Below are positions 1 through 11,147 of a DNA stretch of 64,000 nt, in pieces. Both the position numbers and the translations under genes were made by a program. The first letter of the stretch is position 1. Each line of letters starts with the position of its first letter. The stretch spans positions 71,855,884 to 71,919,883 of the forward strand of contig CM055094.1 of assembly GCA_029204225.1 (NCBI GenBank), given 5' to 3'. The stretch is from Diphasiastrum complanatum (Eukaryota; Streptophyta; Lycopodiopsida; Lycopodiales; Lycopodiaceae). Below the pieces are notes generated by a model. It worked only from the letters and a program-made list of their open reading frames with translations, was not told where the DNA came from and searched no databases.

Positions 1-1484
1 AACCCCAAAATATAAAAAATAAAGCATCTCACTACTCGGAAAAGGTTGTATCGATGGATTATAAGAAGATATGTGCTCACCAACACCGAGCAGTGAGAGT
101 TCTTTTGTGCGTCCAGGCAATGTCAGAGATTTGAAAAAAGAAATACCAATGACAGACTCCTGAATTATAAGATCAGCTACTGCATTACACAACAGGAAGA
201 AGGATATGATCAGCTCAAGCTACAGGAGGAAAAAATGATATAAAAAGCATTATTGACCTTGATGCCTTGTTCAGCCTTGTTTGTTCAAATCAACGTTCGA
301 TGTAGAATGTTGAACTTCGTCACAGAAAATCAGCAAACTATGTATGATATCAGAGATGTAAGAGAGAAGGATATGTCTATGATCTTGTAATTGAGTAAGG
401 ATTCGATATTAAAAAGCCCCAATCAGCTCCATTTAAAAAATAGCATTACAACGTCAAGAAGCCATAGTTTTATATCAGAAAGTGGCAGTTGTTGCAATAG
501 AAAACTCCACAGAAATCACTCAGAATATGACCCATAAATTTTTCGTAAAAATCAAGTTTTCATCATAGAAAATGAGAGATGTAATCACCACATCGAACCA
601 ACTTATTTTCATTGAAAGCAAGTTGGGGTCTTCACCTTTAAGCGAATGGCTGTAATGAACAAGCCTGCAAGATGGGAATGTTTCTCTCATGTACAATTCA
701 TTCTAATTCACTTATTCAATACCTTGCAGCTCAGCTCATTGGAGACCAAACATCAATCTTACTGTCCTTCAAACGTTTTCCTCAGCGTGACATTCTATCT
801 TTTTGCAAGCTGAACACGAGCTTTCTGTTTTGCTGTCTTCTTCATCAAAATAGGACACTCGCTGGCTACACTTCATCAGGAAACCTCAAGCTTGGAATGA
901 TATGTTGCTCACTTCAAGGTTCAGAGCAAAGCTTTTCCCGGCCTGACAACACGAATATCACCAGAAAAACAAGCGTCACAGAGACGAGAGAGCGAGAATC
1001 TAAGCACAGAGCTACACTTAAGTAATTCCTCAAATTATTAATGTGCGGTAGCCGCAGCTCATGAGTGCGCTGCAAGGAATTTGAAAATATTTTAAGCCCG
1101 GATGTCAAATCAGCGGACTACACCAACGGAATCTCAGAAGCTGCTTATTTCAAGGATATTGAGCGAAAATTTGATAACGAATGCATCCGGTCATTATGGA
1201 AAGTTTTGAGCTCCTGGGAACAAAATCAGGAATGCAAGCGATGCAGTTTGGCTATGTAGTATGGAGGTTGGCATAGGTAAGATTTAGATCACCCAAATAC
1301 TGTACAGCAGTGTAAGATGGCAAGTTAAAAAAAAGAATTCAGAATCTATTGCAGAGACTGACCTTCCGATCCAAGCTCGTGTCCGCACCTACCAATCCGC
1401 CAATGTGCCGAAGGATCGGGTCCTACGAACTGCAACGTCTTGCAGCATCTCAATTTTCCAGGCTTTCCGCTGAATTTCAGAAGC
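1..1484. other. Unassigned sequence
   Basis: No recognisable protein domain was seen in any frame. Short open frames (117 aa on the plus strand at 672-1025, 64 aa at 1065-1259) have no motif I know and look like chance. On the minus strand around 1360-1490 there is a short open stretch followed by a GTCAGT that could be a splice donor, so an exon of an unknown gene cannot be excluded. Confidence 0.4.
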
Positions 1485-1720
1485 AATCTTCAATTTGAGA
1501 ATGAAAACACACTCAATCTTGGATTGAAGTGATCACTTCAACATCAAATTTGAGTTACCTCATGCGACAGTGTAAAATCCATCGACAAGGGGTCGAAGTC
1601 GACAAATCTTAATATACATCTTGAATGGTAGGTAGCAAATTTGAGCTATGCTTAAACTGTCACGAGTTGATAACATCAAATTTGAGCTATCCCAAACTTT
1701 AGATTGATCAAGTTCAGTCA
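1485..1720. repeat. Short outlier of the 'gagctat-ctcaagtgatag' repeat
   Basis: The phrases 'caaatttgag' and 'gagctat' recur with 'tcacttcaac' and 'tcaatcact' wording, matching the degenerate repeats at 3590-3960 and 6590-8260. It is heavily decayed. Confidence 0.45.
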
Positions 1721-2901
1721 CTCAATCACTTCGATCACTTCACCATCACTCAATCATCTTTTATGCTTGGACTGAGAGACTTGGATTGCCTTTTGTCAAC
1801 CCACATTTCTCCTTTGCTTTTGGATCTTTGTAGGTAGAAAACTCATGTAGTTGAAGCTCCACTACAATGCCTTCACGTCTAAACTTCCATTTGCTTTCCA
1901 TAGAGACTGATGCTTTCCATTTGCTTAGGGACCTCCTACCCAATCCTTGTTTGTCTGCTTAACTAACATCCCATAGATTCTCCCTACGATGTCATTGACT
2001 CCTATGAATTTTTCCCCTTAATAATGACCTATGGTGTATCGAAGGACACAAAACATACATGCATGATCAAGTCTGATGATCACTCATGATATTGAGAATC
2101 AAGTTTATCGTCTTAAGTTCATATGACTAGCGATAAATGACAACTAGAAGATGATGGTTTGAAGATCCTTTCAGATTGATAGGTGTTTTTTCATTTTTTC
2201 AACTGTTATGATTTCAATTTCATCTTCTAGCTACTTCAAGGGGCGACTTGCTATAGGTTCTTCTAGCTCATCAAGGAGAAGGTGGTCGGATTATACAAAA
2301 CACATGATGTTGCCTATGAATGACATCTGCAGTTGTTTGCTTGTTAGTTGGGCTACTTGGGCCATATCGCCCAATTAATCAGGTTTATATTCTTGAACAT
2401 AGCATTGCGCTTCGCATGACTAAGGATAGCTAGCAGTTGATCACCTATTGGGTCGAAGAACTTGGTTCTTGGGTAGATCTAGTGCTAACCAAGAAGAAAA
2501 TGACAATTAGCAAGGAAAATTCTGAAAATAAAGTCAAATTAAATTAAATTAAAAAAGGGGCCATGATACATAAGCAAGACATACCAAGGCAGAGTCAAAA
2601 TACAAAATACTAGAAACAAAACAGGTTCCTTAGCTCGGTTCTATGATTAGTCATCTTTAACATACCAAAAGATGAAACACCAAACCTAAAACCATAAGAG
2701 TTTACAATAGTTCAAAGCAGGAAGATAAAAAACAGAGACATAATGTATCTTCTAAGATGAGCTAGTTTTTGCAATAAGATGAGACGAGTACACAAGAAAC
2801 TAATCCTTGCATCAAATGAAATTCATTAGAGTATGTACTTTTTTTTTAATATTTTGAAATAGATAAAAGTGTTAAGGTGATATTTGCCTTAAATGACCTA
2901 A
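1721..2901. other. Unassigned AT-rich sequence
   Basis: I see no domain, RNA gene or clear repeat here. The 60-aa minus-strand frame at 1761-1943 carries no recognised motif. Confidence 0.4.
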
Positions 2902-3183
2902 CTCGTTGTAGCTAGACGATTTGCAAGGGCAGACTGGAAATTCAACAAGAATGATGCCTGTAGAGAAGACAAAGTATTGGAGGAGGTTCATGATGTTGTT
3001 CTTTACCTAGGTGTCATTGACATATTGCAAGCATATGGTGTAGCCAAATGAATTAAACATGCTTACAAATCTTTGCATTATAATCTAGTATCCATTTCAG
3101 TTGTTGGACCAAAAGTGTATACGAAGCGATTTCAAGAATTTGTCTCTATTAGTTTTCCACCAACTACGAATCAAACAAATTAG
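2902..3183 (+). pseudogene. Phosphatidylinositol-4-phosphate 5-kinase C-terminal fragment (pseudogene)
   Basis: One reading frame runs from the codon after the TAA at 2899-2901 to a TAG at 3181-3183, broken only by a TGA at 3049-3051. It encodes the hallmark end of plant PIP5K/PIPK catalytic domains: HDVVLYLGVIDILQAY, then after the stop IKHAYKSL, SISVVGP, and a tail like the family's YSQRF..F...FP. In the family this part follows the activation loop and closes the kinase fold; the enzyme makes PI(4,5)P2 at the plasma membrane. About 93 residues remain of a domain of roughly 300 or more, with no upstream catalytic part in sight. The TGA sits where the family has K or R, so CGA to TGA decay fits. 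I read it as a retro-copied or TE-captured relic. Confidence 0.75.
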
Positions 3184-3589
3184 TTCTTCAAACTGCTATC
3201 AATGCGATATCCGGATTCTTCAATAATTGTACTGGAGAAGTGACCCCTTTCAGTGACTGGTTTTTGTGTTTTCAGTATGCTAAAGCCCATGGGGGTAAGC
3301 AGGGTGTAATCAATGGCAAAGGGGGAACAAGTACACTTTTTCCTAGTTGGAAGCCTGGATGATACTAGATAATAGCAAAACAAAGAGAGGCTTGCAAGGG
3401 CCAAATCGCAACTGGAATCTCTTCATAAAGCCTTACTTCCTATCGAAGAAATAAAGGATTGATGTCTCAAAGAATAAACCATGACTGTACATAATTTTAT
3501 TTGAAGTCAAATCAGTTCAAATTAGTGCATTTCAAATCAGTTCAGTGCCTAACCGTATATTGCCTTCAATGAGCTAGAAATAGATAGAG
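3184..3589. other. Unassigned sequence
   Basis: Open frames on both strands (for example 74 aa minus at 3180-3404) show no motif I can name. It lies directly after the PIP kinase relic and may be part of the same relic or its insertion flank. Confidence 0.35.
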
Positions 3590-3960
3590 ATGATTCAATG
3601 CAGAGCTATGTTTAACTTGTAGGCATGTTGAACTTTGACAAGGGAACAAACTTGAGTAATCTAAATGTTTCAAATTTGAAAATCACATCTTAGGCAGCCA
3701 ATTTGAGTAACTTTGAATCATAAGCATGCACTTTGAGGTAGCTAAGTACATTTAAATATACAAGGATTCAATATTTATCCAAATTTGAGCTATCTCAAGT
3801 GATAGACATCAAGATAGAGTTATCTCAAGTCATAGACAGCAAGTTTGTGCTATCTCGAGTGATAAAGTCTTGAGATTGACTTTCATCATGATTATGCTTT
3901 TATATGTCAATCTAGATATGCTCTATCAATGTCTAATTAAATTGGATATGTGACTCATGT
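3590..3960. repeat. Degenerate 'gagctatctcaagtgatag' repeats
   Basis: The boxes 'tttgagctatctcaagtgat', 'gagttatctcaagtcatag' and 'gtgctatctcgagtgat' follow one another at 3785-3865, preceded by 'tttgagtaac' variants. They belong to the same family as the larger array at 6590-8260. Confidence 0.55.
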
Positions 3961-4143
3961 CAAAGTGTTGGCATGAAATCAAGAGACTAGTCAAAAGAGG
4001 GATTTTCATGGAGATGGTCCAATCAAATTAGGGGAGTCATAAGTCACTCATCCAATCACATCTAGAGGAGGTGAAAAAGGGGTCCAATAGATTTTGAGCA
4101 TCTTCCTCCACGATTCCTATTAGAAAGATGGATAGCTTTATTA

Positions 4144-4943
4144 TGCACATGTAACATAGAGTAGTGAAAAAAAATTTAAGTTTATTACATAGAAAAACTA
4201 AAAAGGGTGGGGGGGGGGGGGGGGGGGAAGGTTATGAGAGAGGTGAAGGGAGAGGGGAGGGGGCGTGCTCCTTGGAGACAACACCCCCCCGCCCCCCCCC
4301 CCCCCCCCCCCTCACGCCCCCCCCCCTTCGGCGCGCCATTCTCCTCAGGGCCCGATGGTCCGATGGATGCCACCTGGCCTGCTGGCCAGGCTCCCCCTCA
4401 CCCATTTTGAATGGGGGCAAGCTGGCACATTGGCGCCAACATGCCCCCTCTTATGCTGGTGCTCCCAAGGGTCACCATCTTCTGCAATCGCCCAGACTGA
4501 TGTTGCTCGAGAGTCGGGGAATGATGCTGCTCTTGAGTCCGGGATGATGCTGCTCGGGAGTCGGGGGATGATGCGCTGCTCGAGGATCTGCTCGAGGATG
4601 ATGCTGCATGTATACGGATGATGCTGCACGACCCGCTGGCCCCGGGCCATTGCAGAAAAATGGTGCCCCTTGGGGGCGCCAGCACAAGAGGGGGCGCGCT
4701 GATGCCAATGCGCCGGCACGCCCCCATTCAAAACGGGGAGGGGGGAGCCTGGCCAGCAGGCCAGGTGGCATCCATCGGGGGCCATCGACTGGCCCCGAAT
4801 GGGCCTAGTGTCTTGAGGAGAATGGCCCCTCTCCTCTTACTTCCTTTGTCTCGTAAACCCCCCCCCCCCCCCCCCCCCCCCTTTTTTTAGTTTTTCTATG
4901 TTATAAAATTAAATTTTTTTTACTACTATATGCTATATGTGCA
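4144..4943. mobile_element. GC-rich foldback (long inverted repeat) DNA transposon, non-autonomous
   Basis: The left end TGCACATGTAACATAG... and the right end ...ATGTGCA are inverted copies, and the similarity goes on through 'acatagaaaaactaaaaa' into a G-run on the left and the matching C-run on the right. It then continues for roughly 300 bp per arm: the stretch with 'ggcctgctggccaggc' near 4376 returns inverted near 4749, and 'ttctcctcaggg' near 4338 returns as 'cttgaggagaatgg' near 4810. The bases next to both ends are TA, fitting a 2-bp target-site duplication. It has no transposase ORF; the overlapping frames here come from base composition. The arms are far more GC-rich than the AT-rich flanks. 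TIR plus TA suggests a Tc1/mariner- or PIF-type mobiliser, which is inference. Confidence 0.8.
4495..4625. repeat. Minisatellite in the foldback loop ('gatgatgctgctcgagagtc' type)
   Basis: The spacer between the two arms is built of about five imperfect copies of a 20-28 bp unit, 'gatgctgctcgagagtcggg', starting near 4498. This is the unpaired loop of the foldback element. Confidence 0.7.
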
Positions 4944-4949
4944 TAGCAA

Positions 4950-5953
4950 AAAAATTTGCCCCAAATTTTTGGGCAGTTTTCTACGTTACGTAGAAGTACA
5001 CATGTACATTCATTATTGGTCCAAAAAAAGTTGAAAATGGTGAAAACAAATAAAAGGCATCTTCTCAAAAGGCCCATTTACAATCCAAAATTCCTCTAAT
5101 GATGCACAAACGCAGGGAAACTGCTCGGATGCGAAGACCAAAGCTTCGAGGACTGAAGACCCAAAGGTGACGGTCAAATGTTTGTTGACTGAAGGATACC
5201 CAAACACGAACATGAAATGTTCGTGGACCCAGAGGAACTCAATGGCGAGCCCGAAGGTAGAAGAAGACACGAAGACACGAAGACCGAAAGGCGGAGGATC
5301 TTCACGTTTCAAAGTACAAAGAAAATAAAGAGGAAATCAAGAAAGTACAAGGAGGACGTCACTCCTCCACGGACGATCTGGATATCATTAGGACATGCTT
5401 AATCAACCGTTCTTGTAATCTCATATCATATTAAAGCTTCTTCTATCTATCTATATAAACAGATCAAACACGTGTCAATTGGTTGAGTGTCAACCTGAGC
5501 TAAGCATAGTGTTGCTAGCTGATGTCCATAAGCCCACTAGTAAGTGAGACAATTTTTTATTTATGAGAGACATAGAAACTTTCACGCCGATGAGATGTGT
5601 GGGTTTGTCACAACAATGCTCAAGAAATTCTCTGATAATATAGTACATGTTATGCAGATTGTTTTCTTACCTTGAATGCTTTGATGTCTGACTGTTATTT
5701 GTTCGCAATCAGTTGTTTACCTTTCACACTGGTTCATATTTGTTTGATGCTTAAACAATTAAACGTAGGTCAGCAGTGTCTGCCTATACTTTGAAGGATT
5801 GTAGATCCGTCATAGCAAGCGATAGCCAGCAGACATAATCGAATTCCATCCGGGTTCAATTTGAGAACGACCAATTTGACATTTGCTTCTCATCAGAATG
5901 ATGGTTTTATGCATGTAGATATGTTCCCTTGCCATAGAATTGAGAGATAATTC
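4950..5953. other. Unassigned sequence with a TATA-like stretch
   Basis: 'tctatctatctatataaac' at about 5440-5460 could be an LTR-type core promoter for the plus strand, and 'gacacgaagacacgaagacc' near 5265 is a short repeat. There is no recognised coding domain; the 99-aa minus frame at 5013-5312 has no motif. It could be an LTR remnant of the copia fragment that follows. Confidence 0.3.
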
Positions 5954-6039
5954 TTGATTATCAATCTGGACTTGATCTTGAGCAATCACAATGTATTAGG
6001 ATGTCGTTATCACACTTTGTGGCATTCCCACACGTGTGA

Positions 6040-6522
6040 GACTCAACGAAAAGGAGTTTTCTTGTCCCTATGCCCCTATTTGATGAATAGAGTTCCTCTA
6101 TTGAAGGCAAAACACCATTTGAAGTCTTATATGGAAAGAAGCCAAACCTCAAGGACTCAATGGGTGTTTGGATGCATTTTCTATGTGCATACACCTTTGG
6201 AGACAAGGACAAAGGAGGATCCATCATCAATCAAGGGGATCATGCTCAGGTATGGCAATGCAAGCAAGGGATACAAGGTATACATTTCATCTTCCAACAA
6301 GTTTGTGGTTTCTAGAAATGTAATATTTGATGAGAATAAGATGCATAAGCTTGTTGATTTCTCAATCAAATAAGCTATCAAGAGGGAGGTGGCCGATGAT
6401 CAAGACAATCTTGATCTTGAGGAGGAGCAAGAGCCAAGTGTACCAATCACTCCAATAAGGTCATCAAGGATAAGAATGGAGCCAATAAGAATGCATGCCT
6501 TTAGTGAGTCGGATCATGATTA
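6040..6522 (+). pseudogene. Ty1/copia integrase C-terminal fragment
   Basis: The frame carries YLMNRVPL, then WVFGCIFYVHTP, a YGNASKGYKVY stretch and VVSRNVIFDEN. This is the standard order at the end of a copia integrase: NR.P, VFGC, GY...KGYR.Y, SRdV.FdE. A short acidic linker and a RSSR box follow to a stop at about 6522. The integrase core lies upstream and is missing, and the frame slips between 6060 and 6150. No reverse transcriptase follows. It is an isolated relic with no LTR recognised near it. Confidence 0.85.
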
Positions 6523-6589
6523 ATTTATTTTGGATTTTATTTAGGAGCTTTCTCCATCATTTCTAGGAGCAATTGGACTTATTTTGCTG

Positions 6590-8260
6590 CATTTTCAACA
6601 AATTTTAGTTATCTTGAGTGATAGGGGCCAATCTCTTCTACAAGGGACTGAACTCGGGCAATCTAAATATCCTAAATTTGAGATTGATCAATTTTGGTCG
6701 CTCGATTGATTATGTGGAGCCTTTCATTTTATCACTCTATGAACAATTCAAGTGATAACAACCAAAATTGAGCTAAGTCTATTGACAGACCTGAAGTTAT
6801 TGCAAGTGGTAGACATACAATTTGTGCTAGCTTAATGTCTTGGACTCAAGATCCCTCTACTTTCGTCACTTAATAAAAATTTCGGGTGATCATGTCCAAA
6901 ATCAAACCGTCTTCAATGTATATTTGAATTTTAGCTATCTCATGTGATAGGGGTCAACATTGTCAAGAAGGAATTAGATTAAGGAAACTTAAGCACATTG
7001 GACTCAAAAATGACTAAAATTGAGCCATGTAAATTAATAAAAGTCAAACTTACATGCTACGCATAAATTTGGGCTATTTTGAGTTATGTGGATGAAATTC
7101 GAGCTATGTCATCCTAAGCTCAAAACTCTTCTACTTTCATCATTCTTGAGCAATAGGGACCAAAATTGAGTGGTCTCAAGGGACTCATCATTCATTGTCA
7201 TAGTTTCAATTAGAGTATTGATTGGTAGATGTTCAAATAGAATCTGAAGAGGTAATTGGCCTATTTTAGCAGATGTCAATATGAGCTATCTCAAGTGATA
7301 GGAACCTATTCCATCAATGAGAGATAGAACTCAAGCAATCTAAATGCTTTGAAATTGAGATCGATTAAGTTCACTTGATCGATAAAATTCACTTGATGAG
7401 CCATGTTAAGTAGTTAGAGACTAACTTGTAGTATAGGCATTGAACTGAAGTTATTGAGACATGTAGGCATCAAGTTGGTTCTAGTCTAACTATTAGTCTT
7501 GGACACAAAATTCCTCTGATTTCATCACTTAAGGGACATTTTGAGTGATAATGTTCCAAATCAAGCTATCTTGAGTGATCTCATGTGATAGGGGGCAACT
7601 CCATCAAAAAGCAATCAAATTCAGACAATCTAAATGTATCAGACTTTAAAATGATTGAACTTGATCTCTCAATGAGCCATGCCAACTAATAAAGTCCAAA
7701 ATTACATGTTATGCATCAAATTTGAGCTATCTTAAGTCATATGCGTGAAATTTGAGCTATGTAGTTGTCCTAAGCTTAGGATTCATCTAATTATATCACT
7801 CAACGAACACTCTTGAGCGATAAGAGCCAAAATTGATTGATCTCAAGTGAAATAAAGTTTGGGATATCTTGTGTCATAGTATTAACAACGGATCGAACAT
7901 GAGCAATTTAAATGTACAATTGGAGTCGATATTAGTCAAATTCGATCATTCAATGAGCCACGTCCATAGGTGACGATCAAAATTGAGCATTCTTGTGTGT
8001 AGGCATTAAATTCAAGCTATCTTGAGAAATAGATATCATATTTGAGCTATCTCAAGTGGTAGGAAATACTTCCATTGATAAGAGATCGTACTCAAACAAT
8101 TTGAAGTTATTATCATTGAGAATTGTCAATTTTGATCATTTGATGAATTTTGCTTAATGATAAGCACCAACTTGTTGGGCATTATATTTTAGCTATTTTG
8201 GGTGACATGCATCAACTTTGAATGATTTGAAGCTTGAAAGCAGCTCGGTATTCCTTGAAT
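6590..8260. repeat. Decayed tandem array, period about 290-340 bp
   Basis: Anchor boxes of the type 'aagtgataggaacc' followed by 'actcaagcaatctaaatg' and 'gatcactcaatgagccat' recur near 6614, 6943, 7284, 7573, 7870 and 8055. Spacings are about 329, 341, 289, 297 and 185 bp. Within each unit 'aaaattgagctat' and 'tctcaagtgatag' boxes also recur. Copies are highly diverged. No coding frame survives; this may be an old satellite or a run of internal repeats of an unidentified element. Confidence 0.65.
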
Positions 8261-8289
8261 TCGATCACTCTATGAACAACCTTGTGCAT

Positions 8290-8425
8290 TACATGCCGAA
8301 GTTGTATCTCAATTGATATATTGCATCAAAAGTGATATCTCAATTTATATATTGCATTGATTTTGAACATCGAAAGTGATATCTCAATTGATATATTGCA
8401 TTGATTTTGAGCTATATCAAGTGAC
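8290..8425. repeat. Short tandem repeat 'agtgatatctcaattgatat'
   Basis: Three close copies of a unit 'gatatctcaattgatatatt' with 'gcattgattttga' follow each other near 8300-8415. They form the edge of the larger array. Confidence 0.7.
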
Positions 8426-8439
8426 AAACACATGCCTTT

Positions 8440-8772
8440 ATAATACATAAGAATCTTTTTTAATTCATAATTCAAAAGGTATCTAAAAAATTAAATGTTT
8501 TTCCTAAATTAACTTGATATCACATACATTTTTCTATTTAGGAAAATGTTTTCCTTAACAATCAAGGGTTTTCCTAACATACATTTTTCCTAGATGAAAT
8601 ATATGACAAGATACATTTTATTACTAGGAAATCTTTTTCCTAATTAGAGATAGGGTCAAATGTATCTAGGAATTTCAATGTTTTCCTAGATAAAATTTGT
8701 GCACAAACATTTTTTAACTAGGAAAAATGTTTTCCTAGTTAAAAGGAGTCTCTAGACTAGTAAAAAACGTCT
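8440..8772. repeat. Cluster of TAGGAAAA/TTTTCCTA inverted boxes
   Basis: The octamer and its complement occur about ten times in 330 bp. One pair forms a near-perfect hairpin, aactaggaaaa-atg-ttttcctagtt, near 8718-8742. The arrangement resembles terminal or subterminal repeats of a small DNA transposon, but I could not find matching ends. Confidence 0.5.
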
Positions 8773-9115
8773 CTAACTAGGAAATTCTACAATCTTCCTA
8801 TGTAGGAACATGTCATATTTTTCTTGTGGAGCGATATTACTACCAACAAGATCAAAATCTCTGTACTCGAACCATACTAGTGGATTCTCAGACTCATAGT
8901 CTTCTAATGGGAGGTTAAGTTCCTCGGTGTGACTAAGCATGATTGCCGCTCTGTCATAATTCCTGAGACAAAATAATTGGAACACATTAGCAGACTAATG
9001 GAGTTATGAACGATCTTTAGGATGGTGTCATAAATCATAAAGTCACTGAGAACCAGTTAACCGCCGCCACCACTTTATACAAACCTGGCTGATGCTATCT
9101 CACAACCATAGGCAC
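8773..9115 (-). pseudogene. AP2-domain exon fragments (copy 1)
   Basis: On the minus strand a 31-nt exon-like piece (9115 to 9085) is flanked by TTGCAG and GTTTGT and reads AYGCEIASA with a split codon. The next piece starts at 8962 after TTGTCTCAG, completes the codon as R and reads NYDRAAIMLSHTEELN then LPLEDYE. Together this matches the second half of an AP2/ANT-type AP2 repeat (family pattern AYDSEEAAARAYDRAAIKFRG.EADINF.LEDYE), including the intron in front of the AYD block known from this family. The first half of the domain (RGV...RWTGR.EAHLWD) was not found, and a stop follows about 60 residues later. It lies inside a duplicated block, so it is most likely a captured relic and not a working transcription factor. 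Confidence 0.65.
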
Positions 9116-11147
9116 CTGCAAAACAATATGCCGCTCATTACCGTCAAGAATAAGTAATTTCTGAGCATCCTCGAGGGCTTGTTTTTTAATGAGGTTGTAT
9201 CAGTCCATAATCCAGAAGACATTCGGAAGGCCCATAGGGCCAGCACGCATACCAGTTAGCACCTACAATAATCTTAAGCTTTACAGTTCATTGTCACAAA
9301 AATCGTACCAAGGAAAAGCTGTTCTGAGTTAGTGAATGCTCCAAAAGGTGCGTCGCCTTGTTTTATCCTGTTATTGGAAAATGTAAAACCATATAAACTG
9401 GCTGCCTAGGTCATAGCTAGAGGTCGCTTTCGTTCTAAGAGACTTTAGATGTAAATAGCTTTACAAATATCATGGATTTCTCACATTAATCATTTTGCAA
9501 AGAAGTCACGTAATTCAGCGGAACATATTTTCTTTCCATACCATACTTCCCATCTTCCCGTTCATTCTCTGTGATAAACACCTTTAAACTCACTCATCCC
9601 TTCCATAGCTGCCCGTGATTTTCACGCCCACGTAACCGGCGAAATCGACGTAGAGGATTGCGATCGCCTGAGAATAATTTCTTTGCAGTTGAAACTTACT
9701 GAAACTTAAGATGAAGCAGCATGATATATAGCTATGTGTGATAAGTAAGAAAATCGGAGCTCGCGTGGAAGCAGACATATGAGAGAGAGAGAGAGAGAGA
9801 AACCGAGCGAGAGAGAGGACCCCCGCAGACGCATACAATGCTATTATTTATAGTAGTAGTAGCAAATGTGCTGCAGCGTTGTTGTTGTTATATGAGAAGA
9901 AAAAGAAGAGGAGCTATCAATTGCTGAATGCTTTTGTAAGCAAATACTTGTGTGACTTATGTGCTCGTTATTCCAATTTAATGATAGTTGTGGGCCCGTG
10001 TGACATATGTGAAGCAAACACGCCGCTCGTTATTCCTATTTGATGATAGTTGTGGGTCCGCGTAATTACCACAAAAAACCTCATTTGCAAAACTCCCTGG
10101 TTGAACCACCGTAAGTCAGAGGAATGCCGACAAGTTAATGGCTCGGGTTATTGGCAATTCAAGGTTTGATTTTGCAATAGGCCTATTCACTTATAATCCC
10201 GTGTAATGGCTTGAGGCCTATTCCAGCGATTCGGGATTTGGGCAGCTAGTTGAAGGCAACTGGTGGCAGCTGCGATCGTGGATGCATGCTGACATGCAGA
10301 CGTCGGAATGGCTGGCCAGCATTAGCGGTATCAGGAGCTATGCCCGCTTTTAGAATCTACGTCCCGTATCGTGTATATCTGGACTCCAGATTCTGGAGTG
10401 TGGAGAATTGCTTTTTCAATAACAGCCGGATCTGTTCCATAGGCCAGCTATGTGTAATAAACGCAGAAGATCGCGTACATGGCATTACGAGTATAAGTGT
10501 GCGCTATCCCGTGTCGCTAAGGTGTAGAATTGCAAGTTGGAGGGGAGGTGCACGGTGCATTCCTAATGTAGCTGTGTTAGTTCGGTTTTGTCTGAAGATT
10601 TATTATTGTGATATTGTACTTAAAATAAGATACCACGCTTTGCATATTATCCTTATAATAAGAAATTAGCTCGCTTTTGCTAAGGCGGTTGGTGATCTCA
10701 CTTGTCACTTGGTGCTCGATCGTGCCAGCTCTAATTAAGGCTGATGGTCAAAAGCAATGCGCTGAGAGTAGTTCTTTCGAGTACATATCCCTGTTACACA
10801 GTGACAGTGAAAAGAGTAGCCTTGAATCTGGTTTTTGCTTCTTTAGTTTCCGGCTAACGAAAAGTTTGACTCAGAATAAACGCCTCCAAACCTTATAAGG
10901 TGTGTTCTTTGTAGGTTCTTACAAATAAAGCTAGAATTCTGGGCAAAATTCAGTTGTATTTCTAATCCCATTTGTGATAGAAATAATTGGCTTATAGTTG
11001 ATCCTCAAGTGCTATATGGATTTGAGGTGGTTTTTACTCTGCTATCTTATATATCATGAGCCGCCAGCTACAATGCCCTACATACAGATCATTACAGATG
11101 GTAGATTAAAGTTGGAGAGACATTAGTTTTCATGGATCTTTAAAATC
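8839..11147. repeat. Long duplicated block, copy 1 (AP2-bearing)
   Basis: 8839-10564 is collinear with 44322-46120, and 10622-11147 with about 52590-53217, at high identity by eye. The block holds the AP2 exons, a short GA run near 9781-9801, and a 139-aa plus frame (10250-10669) whose paralogue at 45807-46136 is also open but has no known motif. In copy 2 the middle is interrupted by several kilobases of other elements. No terminal repeats bound the block, so segmental duplication is as likely as transposition. Confidence 0.8.

Noticed and set aside
1360-1500. Minus-strand exon with GTCAGT donor
   Set aside because: The open stretch is short, ends in a stop in the best frame, and matches no family.
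4164-4890. Many overlapping Pro/Gly-rich frames up to 146 aa on both strands
   Set aside because: They come from the poly-G/poly-C and inverted-repeat composition of the foldback element; frames on both strands mirror each other and have no domain.
9590-9838. Possible N-terminal coding exon of the AP2 gene on the minus strand
   Set aside because: It contains a GA-run-derived Ser/Leu stretch, and no AP2 first-half motif (RGV, EAHLWD) was found there or between 9115 and 9840.
10250-10669. 139-aa plus frame kept in the paralogue at 45807-46136
   Set aside because: Conservation of the frame follows from recent duplication at DNA level; there is no motif and the end differs, so I do not call a gene.
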